From an uncultured Roseburia sp. (GTDB lineage: Bacteria > Bacillota > Clostridia > Lachnospirales > Lachnospiraceae), in assembly GCA_900550935.1 (NCBI GenBank), contig URUD01000013.1, forward strand, positions 1 through 62,227: a DNA stretch of 62,227 bases, read 5' to 3'. Shown here piece after piece: positions 1-8,173 of this stretch. Both the position numbers and the translations under genes were made by a program. The notes beneath the pieces were generated by a model. That model saw only the letters and a program-made list of their open reading frames with translations, had not been told where the DNA came from and searched no databases. Each line of letters opens with the position of its first letter. Positions within the stretch are counted from its first letter, which is position 1.

Positions 1-17
1 GGGATGGTTAAGAAACC

Positions 18-41
18 GGGAAGATAGTATTTTATCTTCCC
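18..41. repeat. Inverted repeat (short hairpin)
   Basis: GGGAAGAT (18-25) pairs with ATCTTCCC (34-41) across an 8-base loop. No T-run follows on the plus strand, so it is not a convincing terminator. It lies in the 180 bases before the first gene, where I see no other feature. Confidence 0.35.
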
Positions 42-180
42 ACACAAACTGATTTGCAGTAACCAGCAGACAACAACGGGGCTTATAAGTGCAGAGAGCA
101 TTGGCAGGTCAGTTTATGTGAGGAGATAAAGTGTGCACAGGATATCAAATCAAAATAAAAACAGGAATGGAGATTTTAAA

Positions 181-603
181 ATGAATAAAGCAGTTATATA
201 TTTTGGAGCAACAGGAAATGAGGCAGCGGATCAGATGGTAATGCAGGTTCTTGAGGAGTATTGCACTGTGAATGGATATGAGGTGGTTGCAGTCATTTCA
301 GAGAACGCAAGACCGGAGGGAATGACATTTCCTATGAAGTTTGCCTTTGTCGGTATGGCAGAGGTGGAAGATGTTGATGTGGTTGTTACTCTTATGAGTG
401 ATATGGTCGGTGATTGTGAAGAAACAATTATGGATAACATCATTATGCTCGGAGAGCACGGCATTACGGTTGAGACAGCAAACGATGATATGGCTGGATA
501 TTATCAGAAGATGGAGCAGGCAGGGCAAAAGGAAGATAACGGCATTGTTTCACTTGCTGATTTTATGGCAGTATTTTTCAGACGTCTCAGAGCCAACAGA
601 TAG
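181..603 (+). CDS. Small resolvase-fold-like protein lacking catalytic residues
   Basis: 140 residues; start chosen at ATG 181 behind GGAG (170-173), not at the upstream GTG 133. The N-terminus KAVIYFGATG, the helix leading to YCTVNGYEVVAV, the strand VDVVVTLMSD and the late GEHGITVETAND follow the order of elements in a serine-recombinase N-terminal domain (YxRxS strand, helix, GY.V strand, DxxxVxxLSR strand, GV.V strand). The catalytic Ser of YxRxS and the Arg of the LSRxxR motif are absent. It is followed at 8 bases by a second protein of the same appearance and, further on, by three true serine recombinases. Family assignment is inference from the pattern of strands. Role unknown: a regulator or partner of the recombinases, or a decayed copy. 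Confidence 0.55.
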   Translation: MNKAVIYFGATGNEAADQMVMQVLEEYCTVNGYEVVAVISENARPEGMTFPMKFAFVGMAEVEDVDVVVTLMSDMVGDCEETIMDNIIMLGEHGITVETANDDMAGYYQKMEQAGQKEDNGIVSLADFMAVFFRRLRANR

Positions 604-611
604 GAGGTTTT

Positions 612-932
612 ATGAGTAAGTGTTGTGTTATCTGTGTAGGCAGGAATGCCGACAGAGCCGCAGACAGGATAGAAGCATATGCTAAGAAAGCGGATTTTGA
701 GATTGTAGAAACAATCTTTAAAGATACGAAGTCTGTGGAAAGACTTAAATTTTATATCGAAAGAGATTCCATTATCAGTATTCTGGTAAGCAGTATCTAT
801 GATGTCTCATCGGATAAAGATGTGGTGAAAGGTATCATGGAACTTGCAGCGGAGCACGGGATCAGCATTAACGACGAGAGCAGGGGCTATGAACCCGCTC
901 TCATCTCATTTGAGGGGGATAATGCCGGATAA
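612..932 (+). CDS. Second small resolvase-fold-like protein lacking catalytic residues
   Basis: 106 residues from ATG 612 behind an AGGAGG site at 602-607. The layout matches the preceding gene: strand KCCVICVG, helix ADRAADRIEAYAKKADFEIVET, strand SIISILVSS, helix KDVVKGIMELAAEHGI, strand SINDES. It has neither a catalytic Ser after the first strand nor an LSRxGR-type arginine motif. The stop overlaps the next start by 11 bases, so the two are probably translationally coupled. No function can be assigned. Paralogy with the 181-603 product is suggested by topology, not by strong identity. Confidence 0.5.
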   Translation: MSKCCVICVGRNADRAADRIEAYAKKADFEIVETIFKDTKSVERLKFYIERDSIISILVSSIYDVSSDKDVVKGIMELAAEHGISINDESRGYEPALISFEGDNAG

Positions 933-1089
933 AAAGGAATTAAGCATAGTGACATTTTCATCAGAAACCGTGGTGTTTGATGGGAAAGGAGACAGAGTTG
1001 TTGCCTGCCCTACGGAACAGGAAGCTGTCGAATATATCCGTGGGCAGGAAATACCAGTTGACAGACAAGGAAGTGAATATTATGAGTGA
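922..1089 (+). CDS. Small hypothetical protein upstream of PemK-type toxin
   Basis: 55 residues from ATG 922, which sits inside the end of the preceding gene after GAGGGGG. The product begins MPDKKELSIVTF and ends DRQGSEYYE; it is acidic overall with no recognised motif. It overlaps the PemK/MazF-type gene by 8 bases, the position usually held by the antitoxin, but it does not resemble AbrB, RHH or MazE antitoxins. It could be an unusual antitoxin or a leader peptide. Confidence 0.4.
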   Translation: MPDKKELSIVTFSSETVVFDGKGDRVVACPTEQEAVEYIRGQEIPVDRQGSEYYE

Positions 1090-1468
1090 AATAAGACGGG
1101 GCGATATCTGGATGGTTGATTTTGGAGTACCGGAAGATGAGAATGATCACAAGCTGCACGGTATCAGACCAGTAGTGATTGTGAGCAATGACAGTGCAAA
1201 CAGACATAGCACGGTATTCCATGCAGTACCGCTTACAAGTAAGATTCATAAAAAGACATATCTGCCAACACATATTTTTATCAGTTCGTTTAAGGCTGTT
1301 GGATTAAGAACGAACAGTATCGCTCAGTGTGAGCAGTTATGTGATGTGAAAGATACGGACCTGATAGAAAAAATCGGGAAAGTAAGCAAAAACCAGTTAA
1401 GACAGATAACAAAAGGTATGCAGATCCAGTTGGGTATGAGTACAAAACATAATAATCCAATCGCATAA
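1082..1468 (+). CDS. Type II toxin of the PemK/MazF family
   Basis: 128 residues from ATG 1082 behind AGGAAGTGA. The opening IRRGDIWMVDFG and the block HGIRPVVIVSND match the MazF/PemK signature (GDIxxVDF then RPVVIVSND), followed by VFHAVPLTSK and the conserved LRTNSIAQCEQL segment. The family are ribosome-independent mRNA interferases with an SH3-like fold. Length fits. It belongs to the element's left-to-right gene run and overlaps a 55-codon ORF that could be its partner. On an integrative element it may act in maintenance. Toxic activity is inferred from the family. Confidence 0.85.
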   Translation: MSEIRRGDIWMVDFGVPEDENDHKLHGIRPVVIVSNDSANRHSTVFHAVPLTSKIHKKTYLPTHIFISSFKAVGLRTNSIAQCEQLCDVKDTDLIEKIGKVSKNQLRQITKGMQIQLGMSTKHNNPIA

Positions 1469-1545
1469 ATTCCAGCCGGGGCGAAAGCTCCGGTGTTACA
1501 TAGCCGTCAGCATATCTGGTGGCTTAATTTGATTGGAGGGATAGG

Positions 1546-1794
1546 ATGACAGTTGAACAGTTGGACAAAATATCGGCACAGAGATTAGAAGATGTGGATA
1601 TTGATACATTGGTGGAAGTAAACAGCATAAAGTACGCTGACGGAATGCCTGTGGAAAAGAAGGTTGCGGGAATGATTGCAAAGACAGGTAATCCGTATTT
1701 CCGCAGATCAGGAAAGAGCAAAATTAAGATTTCATTTTCTGATAACGGGGAAAGCCTGAAAGACAATTATATTGCTATGCTTGCCAATGTATAG
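1546..1794 (+). CDS. DUF6870-like small protein
   Basis: 82 residues from ATG 1546 behind GGAGGGATAGG. It contains EDVDIDTLVEVNSIK, then NPYFRRSGKSKIKISFSD and GESLKDN. The NPY...G...V.ISF..NG.SL pattern resembles the small DUF6870 proteins found near recombinases and conjugation genes of gut Firmicute elements. The family's function is unknown. The usual CxxCG-like pair of this family (NPYCFKCGD) is replaced here by NPYFRRSGK, which suggests loss of a metal-binding or structural cysteine pair. The assignment is from memory of the family and should be verified. Confidence 0.6.
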   Translation: MTVEQLDKISAQRLEDVDIDTLVEVNSIKYADGMPVEKKVAGMIAKTGNPYFRRSGKSKIKISFSDNGESLKDNYIAMLANV

Positions 1795-1953
1795 AGCAGT
1801 CAGCCAAAATTAGGGGTGGAAATTCAGATGGATTTGTGATATCATTACAGACAAATAAGGACATCTAACCCGAAAGGGTATCAATTTCATATTTATGTTT
1901 CCATTCCTCTTGATTTGGGACTTCTAACTTAGAAAATCGAAGGAGTGGTGGAC

Positions 1954-3615
1954 ATGAACAATTCTAAAAGAATTTACAGAGCAGCCATCTATGTTAGATT
2001 ATCTAAGGAAGATGGCGATCTTGATGATGTGAGAAAAGCTGAAAGTAACAGTATCTCAAATCAGAAATCCCTGATACTTAATTATTTAAAAGACAAAGAA
2101 GATATTGAAATAGTATCAATCCGTGAGGATGACGGCTATTCAGGGGCAACTTTTGACCGTCCGGCATTTAAACTTATGATGCAGGATGTGAAAGACGGTA
2201 TTATAGACTGTATCGTTGTAAAAGACCTTTCGAGGTTTGCAAGAGAGTATATCGACGCAGGGAGATACATTGAGCGGATGTTTCCTGCAATGGGGATACG
2301 ATTTATAGCGATCAATGATGCCTATGACAGTGCAGATACACAGGCACAGGGAAACGAGATAATCATTCCGTTTAAGAATCTTATCAATGACGCTTATTGC
2401 AGGGATATTTCCATAAAAATCCGAAGCCACCTTGAAACAAAGAGACAGAACGGAGAATTTGTAGGAAATTACTGTGTCTATGGCTACAAGAAATCTGAGA
2501 TTGACCATAATGTGATTGTTCCTGACGAATATGCTGGTCCGGTGGTTCAGGATATTTTCCACTGGATAAAGAACGGAATGAGCCTTGATGCCATAAGTGA
2601 CAAGCTGAATGCTCTTGGTATTCTCTCACCTATGGCATATAAGCTCAGCAAGGGAGAGAATTATAAGACAGCATTTCAGAAGAAAGACGAGCTGTTGTGG
2701 ACTCCTGTTGCTGTAAGGCGTATTGCAACGAATATTATTTATACAGGAACGCTTGTACAGGGCAAAATCACAACACCTAACCATAAGGTTAAAACAAGGA
2801 TATTAAAGCCACAGGAGAAATGGGCAGTATGCCACAACAATCACGAGGCACTGGTATCTTTAAGAACATTCCAGATTGTACAGCGTCTGTTGTCAGTGGA
2901 TATGAGAATGGCACCGGGGAAAGACTCTATCTATCTTTTATCCGGAATAGCAGTATGTGCCGATTGTGGAGCACTTATGACACGAAAGGTGTCTACGGTA
3001 AATGGGAAAAAGTATGTTTACTATATGTGTTCCAATAACAAGAAGAATAAGAAGTGCAGCTCCCACAGGATAAAAGAGGCAGACTTGGAAAGCCGTGTAT
3101 TTGATACCTTGAGGGAAATGACAGCAACACTTCTGGACGCTGATGAAGTGATAAAGGAAGCTGGCAACAATGCCAATTTCAGAATAGACCAGAAAAAGAC
3201 AAAAGAGAGGATCAGTGCAAAAGAGAAAGAGATAACCAAATATAATCAGATGCTTGTTTCACTTTATGAGGACTACAAAGATGGAATCGTTGATAAATCA
3301 GACTTTGCGATTATCAAGGAGAGCTTTGAAGTAAAAAGGTCTGAAGCGGAAAAGGCAATCGACAGGTTACAGAAAGAAGCAGAAAACATTGCTGCCGGAA
3401 TTGAAAGAGATACCGAGTGGCTGGAAGAACACAGGAAATGGAAAACAATGCCTTCTCTTACCCGTAATGTGGTAGTAAGCCTTATACAGTCTGTAAAGGT
3501 ATATGAGGGCGGTGATATAGAAATCGTACTGGACTGTGACGATGAATACAGAAAAATCGTTGCAAGAGCCGGGGAGCTGGAAAGACAGTATGATGCGGAA
3601 AGGCTGGTGGTTTAA
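1954..3615 (+). CDS. Large serine recombinase 1 of 3
   Basis: 553 residues. ATG 1954 is chosen because AGGAG (1941-1945) lies 8 bases upstream; GTG 1945 and 1948 are in frame but overlap that site. The N-terminal resolvase domain has the catalytic serine in IYVRLS (Ser17) and the active-site arginines in VKDLSRFAREY. A recombinase domain with RRIATNIIYTGTLVQGK follows, then a zinc ribbon (CADCGALMTRK ... CSNNKKNKKCSSHRI), then a long coiled coil. The architecture is that of site-specific integrases and transposases of the TndX/TnpX type. It ends one base before the next gene. With the two that follow it presumably catalyses excision and integration of the element. Confidence 0.93.
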   Translation: MNNSKRIYRAAIYVRLSKEDGDLDDVRKAESNSISNQKSLILNYLKDKEDIEIVSIREDDGYSGATFDRPAFKLMMQDVKDGIIDCIVVKDLSRFAREYIDAGRYIERMFPAMGIRFIAINDAYDSADTQAQGNEIIIPFKNLINDAYCRDISIKIRSHLETKRQNGEFVGNYCVYGYKKSEIDHNVIVPDEYAGPVVQDIFHWIKNGMSLDAISDKLNALGILSPMAYKLSKGENYKTAFQKKDELLWTPVAVRRIATNIIYTGTLVQGKITTPNHKVKTRILKPQEKWAVCHNNHEALVSLRTFQIVQRLLSVDMRMAPGKDSIYLLSGIAVCADCGALMTRKVSTVNGKKYVYYMCSNNKKNKKCSSHRIKEADLESRVFDTLREMTATLLDADEVIKEAGNNANFRIDQKKTKERISAKEKEITKYNQMLVSLYEDYKDGIVDKSDFAIIKESFEVKRSEAEKAIDRLQKEAENIAAGIERDTEWLEEHRKWKTMPSLTRNVVVSLIQSVKVYEGGDIEIVLDCDDEYRKIVARAGELERQYDAERLVV

Positions 3616-5259
3616 ATGGCAAGGAAGTCAAGAACACAGCCGAAACAATCACCGGATACACTGAATGTATTATCCAAAGTGTATAAAACTGCCATATATG
3701 TGAGATTGTCTGCGGAAAAAGATGAAACGAGAGACAGAAAAACCCTGATCAATCAGAGAAATCTCATTAAGAACTTTGTGGATCAGCAGATGGATATGGA
3801 AATCCATGACATCTATATGGATGATGAAATTTCCGGTACAACATTCGACAGACCGGAATTTGAGCGTATGATGTCAGATATGAGGGCAGGAAGGATCAAC
3901 TGCATTGTCGTAAAGGATTTGTCCCGCTTGGGTAGAGATTACATTGAAACGGGCAATCTGGTAGAGCGTGTATTCCCGATGATGAATATCCGCTTTGTAG
4001 CGATTACGGATAATTATGATTCCTCAAAGAAAGACGCAGACCTTATGGTTGCGGTCACGAATATAGCCAATGATCTGTATGCTAAGGATATTTCAAAGAA
4101 AATATCTTCCAGTAAGCAGGAAGCGATGGAAAAAGGTATTCCAGTTGGCAGAGTGACTTATGGGTATAAGGTGGTTCTTGATGAAAACAAAGTCAGGGTA
4201 ATGGTTGAGGATAAGGAAGCCGCAGATGTTGTAAGGTGGATTTTTAATGAGGCAGAAAAAGGTACACTGCATTCTGTGATAGCGGCAGAACTGAATGCGA
4301 AGCATATCCTTACACCTGCCCAGTACAAAGTAAGGCATAATATAGAGAAACTTGAAAAGCTGCGTGGAGTTAAGTGGACTGTTGATACAATATCACGCAT
4401 TTTAAAGAATGAAGTCTATATTGGAAGATATGTGACAGGTAAAGACAGGGTATGCTTGTACAGACACGAAAAGAGGCATACTACCAATAAAGATGAGTGG
4501 TATGTTTTTGAAAATCATCATATTGCACTTATCACAAAGGAACAGTTCTATGCGGTGCAGAAGAACAAAAGAAAGGTAATAAAGCCAGCAAAAAAGCAGA
4601 CCGTGAATATGCTGAAAGGCAAAATCACCTGCGGCTGTTGTGGAAGCAGTATCCATATCCACCCTGAGAAATATGGAAAGGTTTATATGTGTACGCATAG
4701 AAAAAGATATGGAAAGGATAGTTGTAACTGCCTGCCTGTAAAGGTAGACGATATATATGCAGCGGTGCTTGCTGTTATAAAGGAGCAGATACAGGTCTTT
4801 ATTGACAGGGAAAAAATATTAAAGGAACATCACAATGACAGCAGTGTAATCAGACAGGAACAGGTATATACGGAAGCTGTGAATAAGTGTGTCAAGGAAA
4901 TGGACAGACTTATGGAATTAAAGAGCGGTCTGTATGCTGATTACACGGAAGATTTGCTTGATGAAAAGGAATATCTGCAACTGAACAGGGAGTATTCACA
5001 GCGTATTGAGAAATTGAAGATACAGGCTGATGAATACAGGCAGGCGGCAAGTCAGTATGAAAGTGCTGAAAAGACCGTTGCCCAGTTAAAAGCTGAAATG
5101 CTCCGTTTTAAAGGAAAACGCAAGTTGACGCAGGAAATGGTCGATTTGTTTGTAGCTCAGGTACGCATATACGAAAACAAGAATCTTGAGATCGTTCTGA
5201 ACTATGAAGATGAACTGAAAAAATTCGCAGAACTGAATATGGAAAGAGAGGCAGGATAA
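3616..5259 (+). CDS. Large serine recombinase 2 of 3
   Basis: 547 residues, starting directly after the stop of recombinase 1 with AGGCTGGTGG upstream. The catalytic serine is in IYVRLS (Ser32), after a short basic extension not seen in the other two. The arginine motif is VKDLSRLGRDY. The recombinase domain contains ILKNEVYIGRYVTGK, and the zinc ribbon CGCCGSSIHIH ... CTHRKRYGKDSCNC. A C-terminal coiled coil of about 120 residues completes it. All catalytic positions visible by eye are kept, so this is not a decayed copy. Its stop overlaps the next start. Confidence 0.93.
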   Translation: MARKSRTQPKQSPDTLNVLSKVYKTAIYVRLSAEKDETRDRKTLINQRNLIKNFVDQQMDMEIHDIYMDDEISGTTFDRPEFERMMSDMRAGRINCIVVKDLSRLGRDYIETGNLVERVFPMMNIRFVAITDNYDSSKKDADLMVAVTNIANDLYAKDISKKISSSKQEAMEKGIPVGRVTYGYKVVLDENKVRVMVEDKEAADVVRWIFNEAEKGTLHSVIAAELNAKHILTPAQYKVRHNIEKLEKLRGVKWTVDTISRILKNEVYIGRYVTGKDRVCLYRHEKRHTTNKDEWYVFENHHIALITKEQFYAVQKNKRKVIKPAKKQTVNMLKGKITCGCCGSSIHIHPEKYGKVYMCTHRKRYGKDSCNCLPVKVDDIYAAVLAVIKEQIQVFIDREKILKEHHNDSSVIRQEQVYTEAVNKCVKEMDRLMELKSGLYADYTEDLLDEKEYLQLNREYSQRIEKLKIQADEYRQAASQYESAEKTVAQLKAEMLRFKGKRKLTQEMVDLFVAQVRIYENKNLEIVLNYEDELKKFAELNMEREAG

Positions 5260-6839
5260 TGGCTGAGAAAAGAAAATTAGCCTTTTATATCCGTCTCTCG
5301 GATGCGGATGAGGAGGTAAAAGAAGGAACAAAAGACGAAAGTAACAGTATTACAGGACAGAGAAAACTCTTGTATGCGTATATCAAGAAAACAGAGGAAT
5401 TTGCAGGTTTTGAGGTACTGGAATACTTTGATGACGGATATTCGGGAACAATGTTCAATAACAGAGCAGAATTCCAAAGGCTCATACAGGACGCAGAGCT
5501 TGGAAGATTTGAATGTATCATAGTAAAAGACTTTTCACGATTTGGAAGGGATTACCTTGAAGTAGGCAACTATCTGGAGTTTGTATTCCCTGCAATGGGA
5601 ATGAGGTTTATTTCTGTCAACGATAATTATGACAGTGACAGAAACTTTGGTGTTACCGGAGGAATGGATGTAGCTTATAAGAATCTGATTTACCAGCTTT
5701 ACAGTATGGATTTATCAAGAAAGGTAAAGAGTGCCAGAAGGACAAGAAATCTGAGTGGCGAATACACGGCATCATTTGTCTGCTATGGATACAAGAAAGA
5801 TCCAGACGATAAGCATAAGCTGATAATAGATGAAGAAGCTGCAAAGGTTGTTGTGGAGATATTTTCACTGATCATTGCAGGATATAATGCAAGTGAGGTT
5901 GCCCGCATATTAAATGAGAGAAAAATCCCGACAAGAGTTCAAAACCAGTGGAAGAATGGAATCAATTATGTTCCGGTTCATAATAAAGGGGATTATATGT
6001 GGGATAATTCAGAAGTTATAGCGATTGTCCAGAATGAGCAGTACAAAGGAATAATGATCCAGAATAAATGTGAAACTGTTGGTTTTGGAGATAATAAGAA
6101 GGTTCGCAAACGAAATAAAGAGGACTGGTCTGTTGTAGAAGGTGCAATACCAAGAATAGTAAGCGATGAAATGTTTGATGAAGTCAATAAAATGCTACGG
6201 GTTGAAGCCAGAGGGATTGAAAAGAGTACAAAGAAACGTAAGAAAAATCTTTTTATCTGTCCCTATTGTGGAAGAAAGCTGATGAATTCCAGTGCAGTAT
6301 GTACACCGAAGCTCCTCTGTCCAAAACGCAGGATGGTAAGGACTGGCGAATGTCAGCAGATTTTTATGCTGAAGTCAGAAGCACAGGACAAGGTGCTGGA
6401 AATCACAAAGGAAATCTGTAGAACACTTATACAGGAAGAAGAACTTAAAAAGGCATCAAAGGATAAAAGGAAGGTGACAAGCGATGAGTATTTGATTAGT
6501 GAGCTTAAAGCGGAGTATGACAGAATATCAAACAGCACAGTTTCTTGTTATCAGTCATACAGAGAGGGAAAGTACACAAAAGAAGAATATGTGCAGCTAA
6601 GAAAAACAAACCAAGAGCTGTTAGCTGATCTGGAGAATCAGATATCAGATTTGCAGGAGAAAGTTGCAAATCAGGAGCCTGACGCAGAGGAGAAGATAGA
6701 ACAGCTAACCCAGTATAGTATGCTGGAGCAGTATGACGGAGATGTACTTTCCAACATAATTGATAAGGTGCTCATTTACAACGACAAAGATATAGAGGTT
6801 GTGTTTAAGGGTGAGAACTTTATCCGAAATGCAGTGTAG
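5259..6839 (+). CDS. Large serine recombinase 3 of 3
   Basis: 526 residues. The A of its ATG is the last base of the preceding TAA stop, with AGAGGCAGG as ribosome binding site. The catalytic serine is in FYIRLS (Ser14) and the arginine motif VKDFSRFGRDY. The recombinase domain contains IVQNEQYKGIMIQNK. The zinc ribbon (CPYCGRKLMNSS ... CPKRRMVRTGECQ) is spaced differently from those of its neighbours. It is the last gene of the element, closest to the flavodoxin junction. Triplets of serine integrases are known on some Firmicute ICEs. The three proteins differ enough that they probably do different jobs at the att sites. Confidence 0.93.
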   Translation: MAEKRKLAFYIRLSDADEEVKEGTKDESNSITGQRKLLYAYIKKTEEFAGFEVLEYFDDGYSGTMFNNRAEFQRLIQDAELGRFECIIVKDFSRFGRDYLEVGNYLEFVFPAMGMRFISVNDNYDSDRNFGVTGGMDVAYKNLIYQLYSMDLSRKVKSARRTRNLSGEYTASFVCYGYKKDPDDKHKLIIDEEAAKVVVEIFSLIIAGYNASEVARILNERKIPTRVQNQWKNGINYVPVHNKGDYMWDNSEVIAIVQNEQYKGIMIQNKCETVGFGDNKKVRKRNKEDWSVVEGAIPRIVSDEMFDEVNKMLRVEARGIEKSTKKRKKNLFICPYCGRKLMNSSAVCTPKLLCPKRRMVRTGECQQIFMLKSEAQDKVLEITKEICRTLIQEEELKKASKDKRKVTSDEYLISELKAEYDRISNSTVSCYQSYREGKYTKEEYVQLRKTNQELLADLENQISDLQEKVANQEPDAEEKIEQLTQYSMLEQYDGDVLSNIIDKVLIYNDKDIEVVFKGENFIRNAV

Positions 6840-6861
6840 TAAACAAAATGAGTAATACAGA

Positions 6862-6895
6862 AAGCCAGTAGTGAAAAAGCTGCTGGCTTCTTCTA
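6862..6895 (+). terminator. Probable terminator after the recombinase genes
   Basis: An 11-bp stem containing two G-T pairs (6862-6872 with 6879-6889) and loop GAAAAA is followed by a weak T-rich CTTCTT. It sits 22 bases after the third recombinase stop. Confidence 0.55.
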
Positions 6896-6989
6896 TGGGT
6901 AGTAACGAAAAGGTTAATAGTAATAAACTATTCTGTACTTTAAAAATCAGTAAGGGTTTGATAGAATATGTACAGAAAAAAATAAAATT

Positions 6990-7020
6990 TTTTTGTCCCA
7001 GTCTTGACAGATGCAGGATT
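6990..7020. other. Probable element end / attachment half-site in a flavodoxin gene
   Basis: The recombinase module ends at 6839 and host-type coding sequence begins by about 7017 with the flavodoxin FPIWW motif. The residues immediately before it read VLTDAG instead of the hydrophobic strand normally preceding FPIWW, which places the crossover near 7010-7018. An A/T-rich stretch (6978-6994) flanks it on the element side. Exact core bases cannot be set without the other end or an empty site. Confidence 0.5.
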
Positions 7021-7243
7021 CCCAATCTGGTGGTATGTTGCACCAACGATCATCAATACGTTTTTGGAAAAATATGATCTTACCGGGAAAAAGATCGTCC
7101 TGTTTGCAACCTCAGGTGGAAGCGGATTCGGTAATACCGTACTGGAGTTACAGCCATCTGCACCAAAGACAGAGATCGTAGAAGGAAAGATTCTAAATCG
7201 GATGACAAAACAGGAAATTTCAGACTGGGTAAAAGAATTATAA
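7004..7243 (+). pseudogene. Flavodoxin, 3' fragment interrupted by the integrative element
   Basis: The C-terminal half of a flavodoxin_4-type protein: GFPIWWYVAPTIINTFLE, then GKKIVLFATSGGSGFGNT (the phosphate/ribityl-side loop) and the closing EISDWVKEL. The N-terminal half, with the FMN-phosphate loop (TGNTxR type), is missing. The reading frame runs open only from about 6986 into element DNA. The 80 codons here begin with TTG and have no convincing ribosome binding site. The missing half should lie at the far end of the element. Intact relatives reduce partners with FMN and are often next to oxidoreductases, which fits the gene that follows. Confidence 0.8.
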
Positions 7244-7271
7244 CTTAGATAAAAAAGGAGTGGGTCAAATT

Positions 7272-8039
7272 ATGGCAAAAATCGTACAGACAGCAGGCAG
7301 AAACGCACTCGGAACATTTGCTCCTGAGTTTGCACATTATAATGATGACGTTCTCTTTGGAGAGAACTGGAACAATCAGGACATCGATGTAAAAACAAGA
7401 AGTATCATCACCGTTGTTGCACTCATGGCTTCCGGTATTACCGATTCTTCCCTGAAATTCCATTTACAGAACGCAAAGGCACATGGCGTGACACAGAAGG
7501 AGATCGCAGCGGTGATCACACATGTTGCATTTTATGCAGGCTGGCCAAAAGGCTGGGCAGTATTTAACCTTGCAAAAGAGGTATGGAACGACAATGAGGG
7601 CGACCTTCCATATGAAGATGAGGCGATGAGAGCCCATGCAAGGGAAATGGTATTCCCGATCGGAGAGCCAAATGAGGCATTTGCAAAATATTTTATCGGA
7701 AAGAGCTATCTTGCCCCGGTATCAACCAGCCAGGTTGGAATCCATAACGTAACCTTTGAGCCGGGCTGCCGTAACAACTGGCATATCCATCACGCAAAAA
7801 GCGGTGGCGGACAGATCCTTGTCTGTGTAGCAGGTCGCGGCTACTATCAGGAAGAGGGCAAAGAAGCGATCGAGATGAAACCGGGCGACTGCATCAATAT
7901 CCCGGCAGAGGAAAAACACTGGCATGGAGCAGCACCGGACAGCTGGTTCTCACATCTTGCCATAGAAGTACCGGGAGAGGAAACATCCAATGAATGGTGC
8001 GAACCGGTAACGGATGAAGAATATGAAAAATTAAAATAA
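7272..8039 (+). CDS. Carboxymuconolactone decarboxylase-cupin fusion protein
   Basis: 255 residues from ATG 7272 (AGGAG at 7256-7260; the in-frame GTG 7260 overlaps that site). Residues about 20-115 form an AhpD/CMD-like helical domain (RSIITVVALMASG ... AVITHVAFYAGWPKGW). The CMD family's catalytic CxxC is not present. Residues about 150-245 form a cupin with metal-ligand histidines in WHIHHA and in KHWHGAA. It starts 28 bases after the flavodoxin remnant and is likely its former operon partner. Such fusions are annotated as decarboxylases or oxidoreductase-linked enzymes; the substrate is unknown. Confidence 0.85.
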   Translation: MAKIVQTAGRNALGTFAPEFAHYNDDVLFGENWNNQDIDVKTRSIITVVALMASGITDSSLKFHLQNAKAHGVTQKEIAAVITHVAFYAGWPKGWAVFNLAKEVWNDNEGDLPYEDEAMRAHAREMVFPIGEPNEAFAKYFIGKSYLAPVSTSQVGIHNVTFEPGCRNNWHIHHAKSGGGQILVCVAGRGYYQEEGKEAIEMKPGDCINIPAEEKHWHGAAPDSWFSHLAIEVPGEETSNEWCEPVTDEEYEKLK

Positions 8040-8052
8040 GCAACTAATATAA

Positions 8053-8095
8053 AACCTCCCGGGTATCCAGTTTGGGTATCCGGGAGGTTGTTTTT
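8053..8095 (+). terminator. Rho-independent terminator
   Basis: A 16-bp stem (8053-8068 with 8074-8089; two G-T pairs) with loop AGTTT is followed by GTTTTT. It ends the flavodoxin/CMD-cupin transcript. Confidence 0.9.
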
Positions 8096-8143
8096 CCTTT
8101 GTATTTTTCAATGATCATCCGCCGGTATGAAGAATGTTACTTG

Positions 8144-8173
8144 CGGAAAATTTATTTTCGGAAAATTTATTTT
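8144..8173. repeat. Tandem 15-bp direct repeat at the SASP 3' end
   Basis: CGGAAAATTTATTTT occurs twice in a row (8144-8158 and 8159-8173). The second copy covers the SASP stop codon. GGAAAAT-TT-ATTTTCC (8160-8175) is also an inverted repeat. It may reflect slippage or form part of the SASP terminator. Confidence 0.7.

Noticed and set aside
1868..1879. ACCC-GAAA-GGGT mini-hairpin with a GNRA loop before the first recombinase
   Set aside because: A 4-bp stem is too weak to call a regulatory RNA without comparative support.
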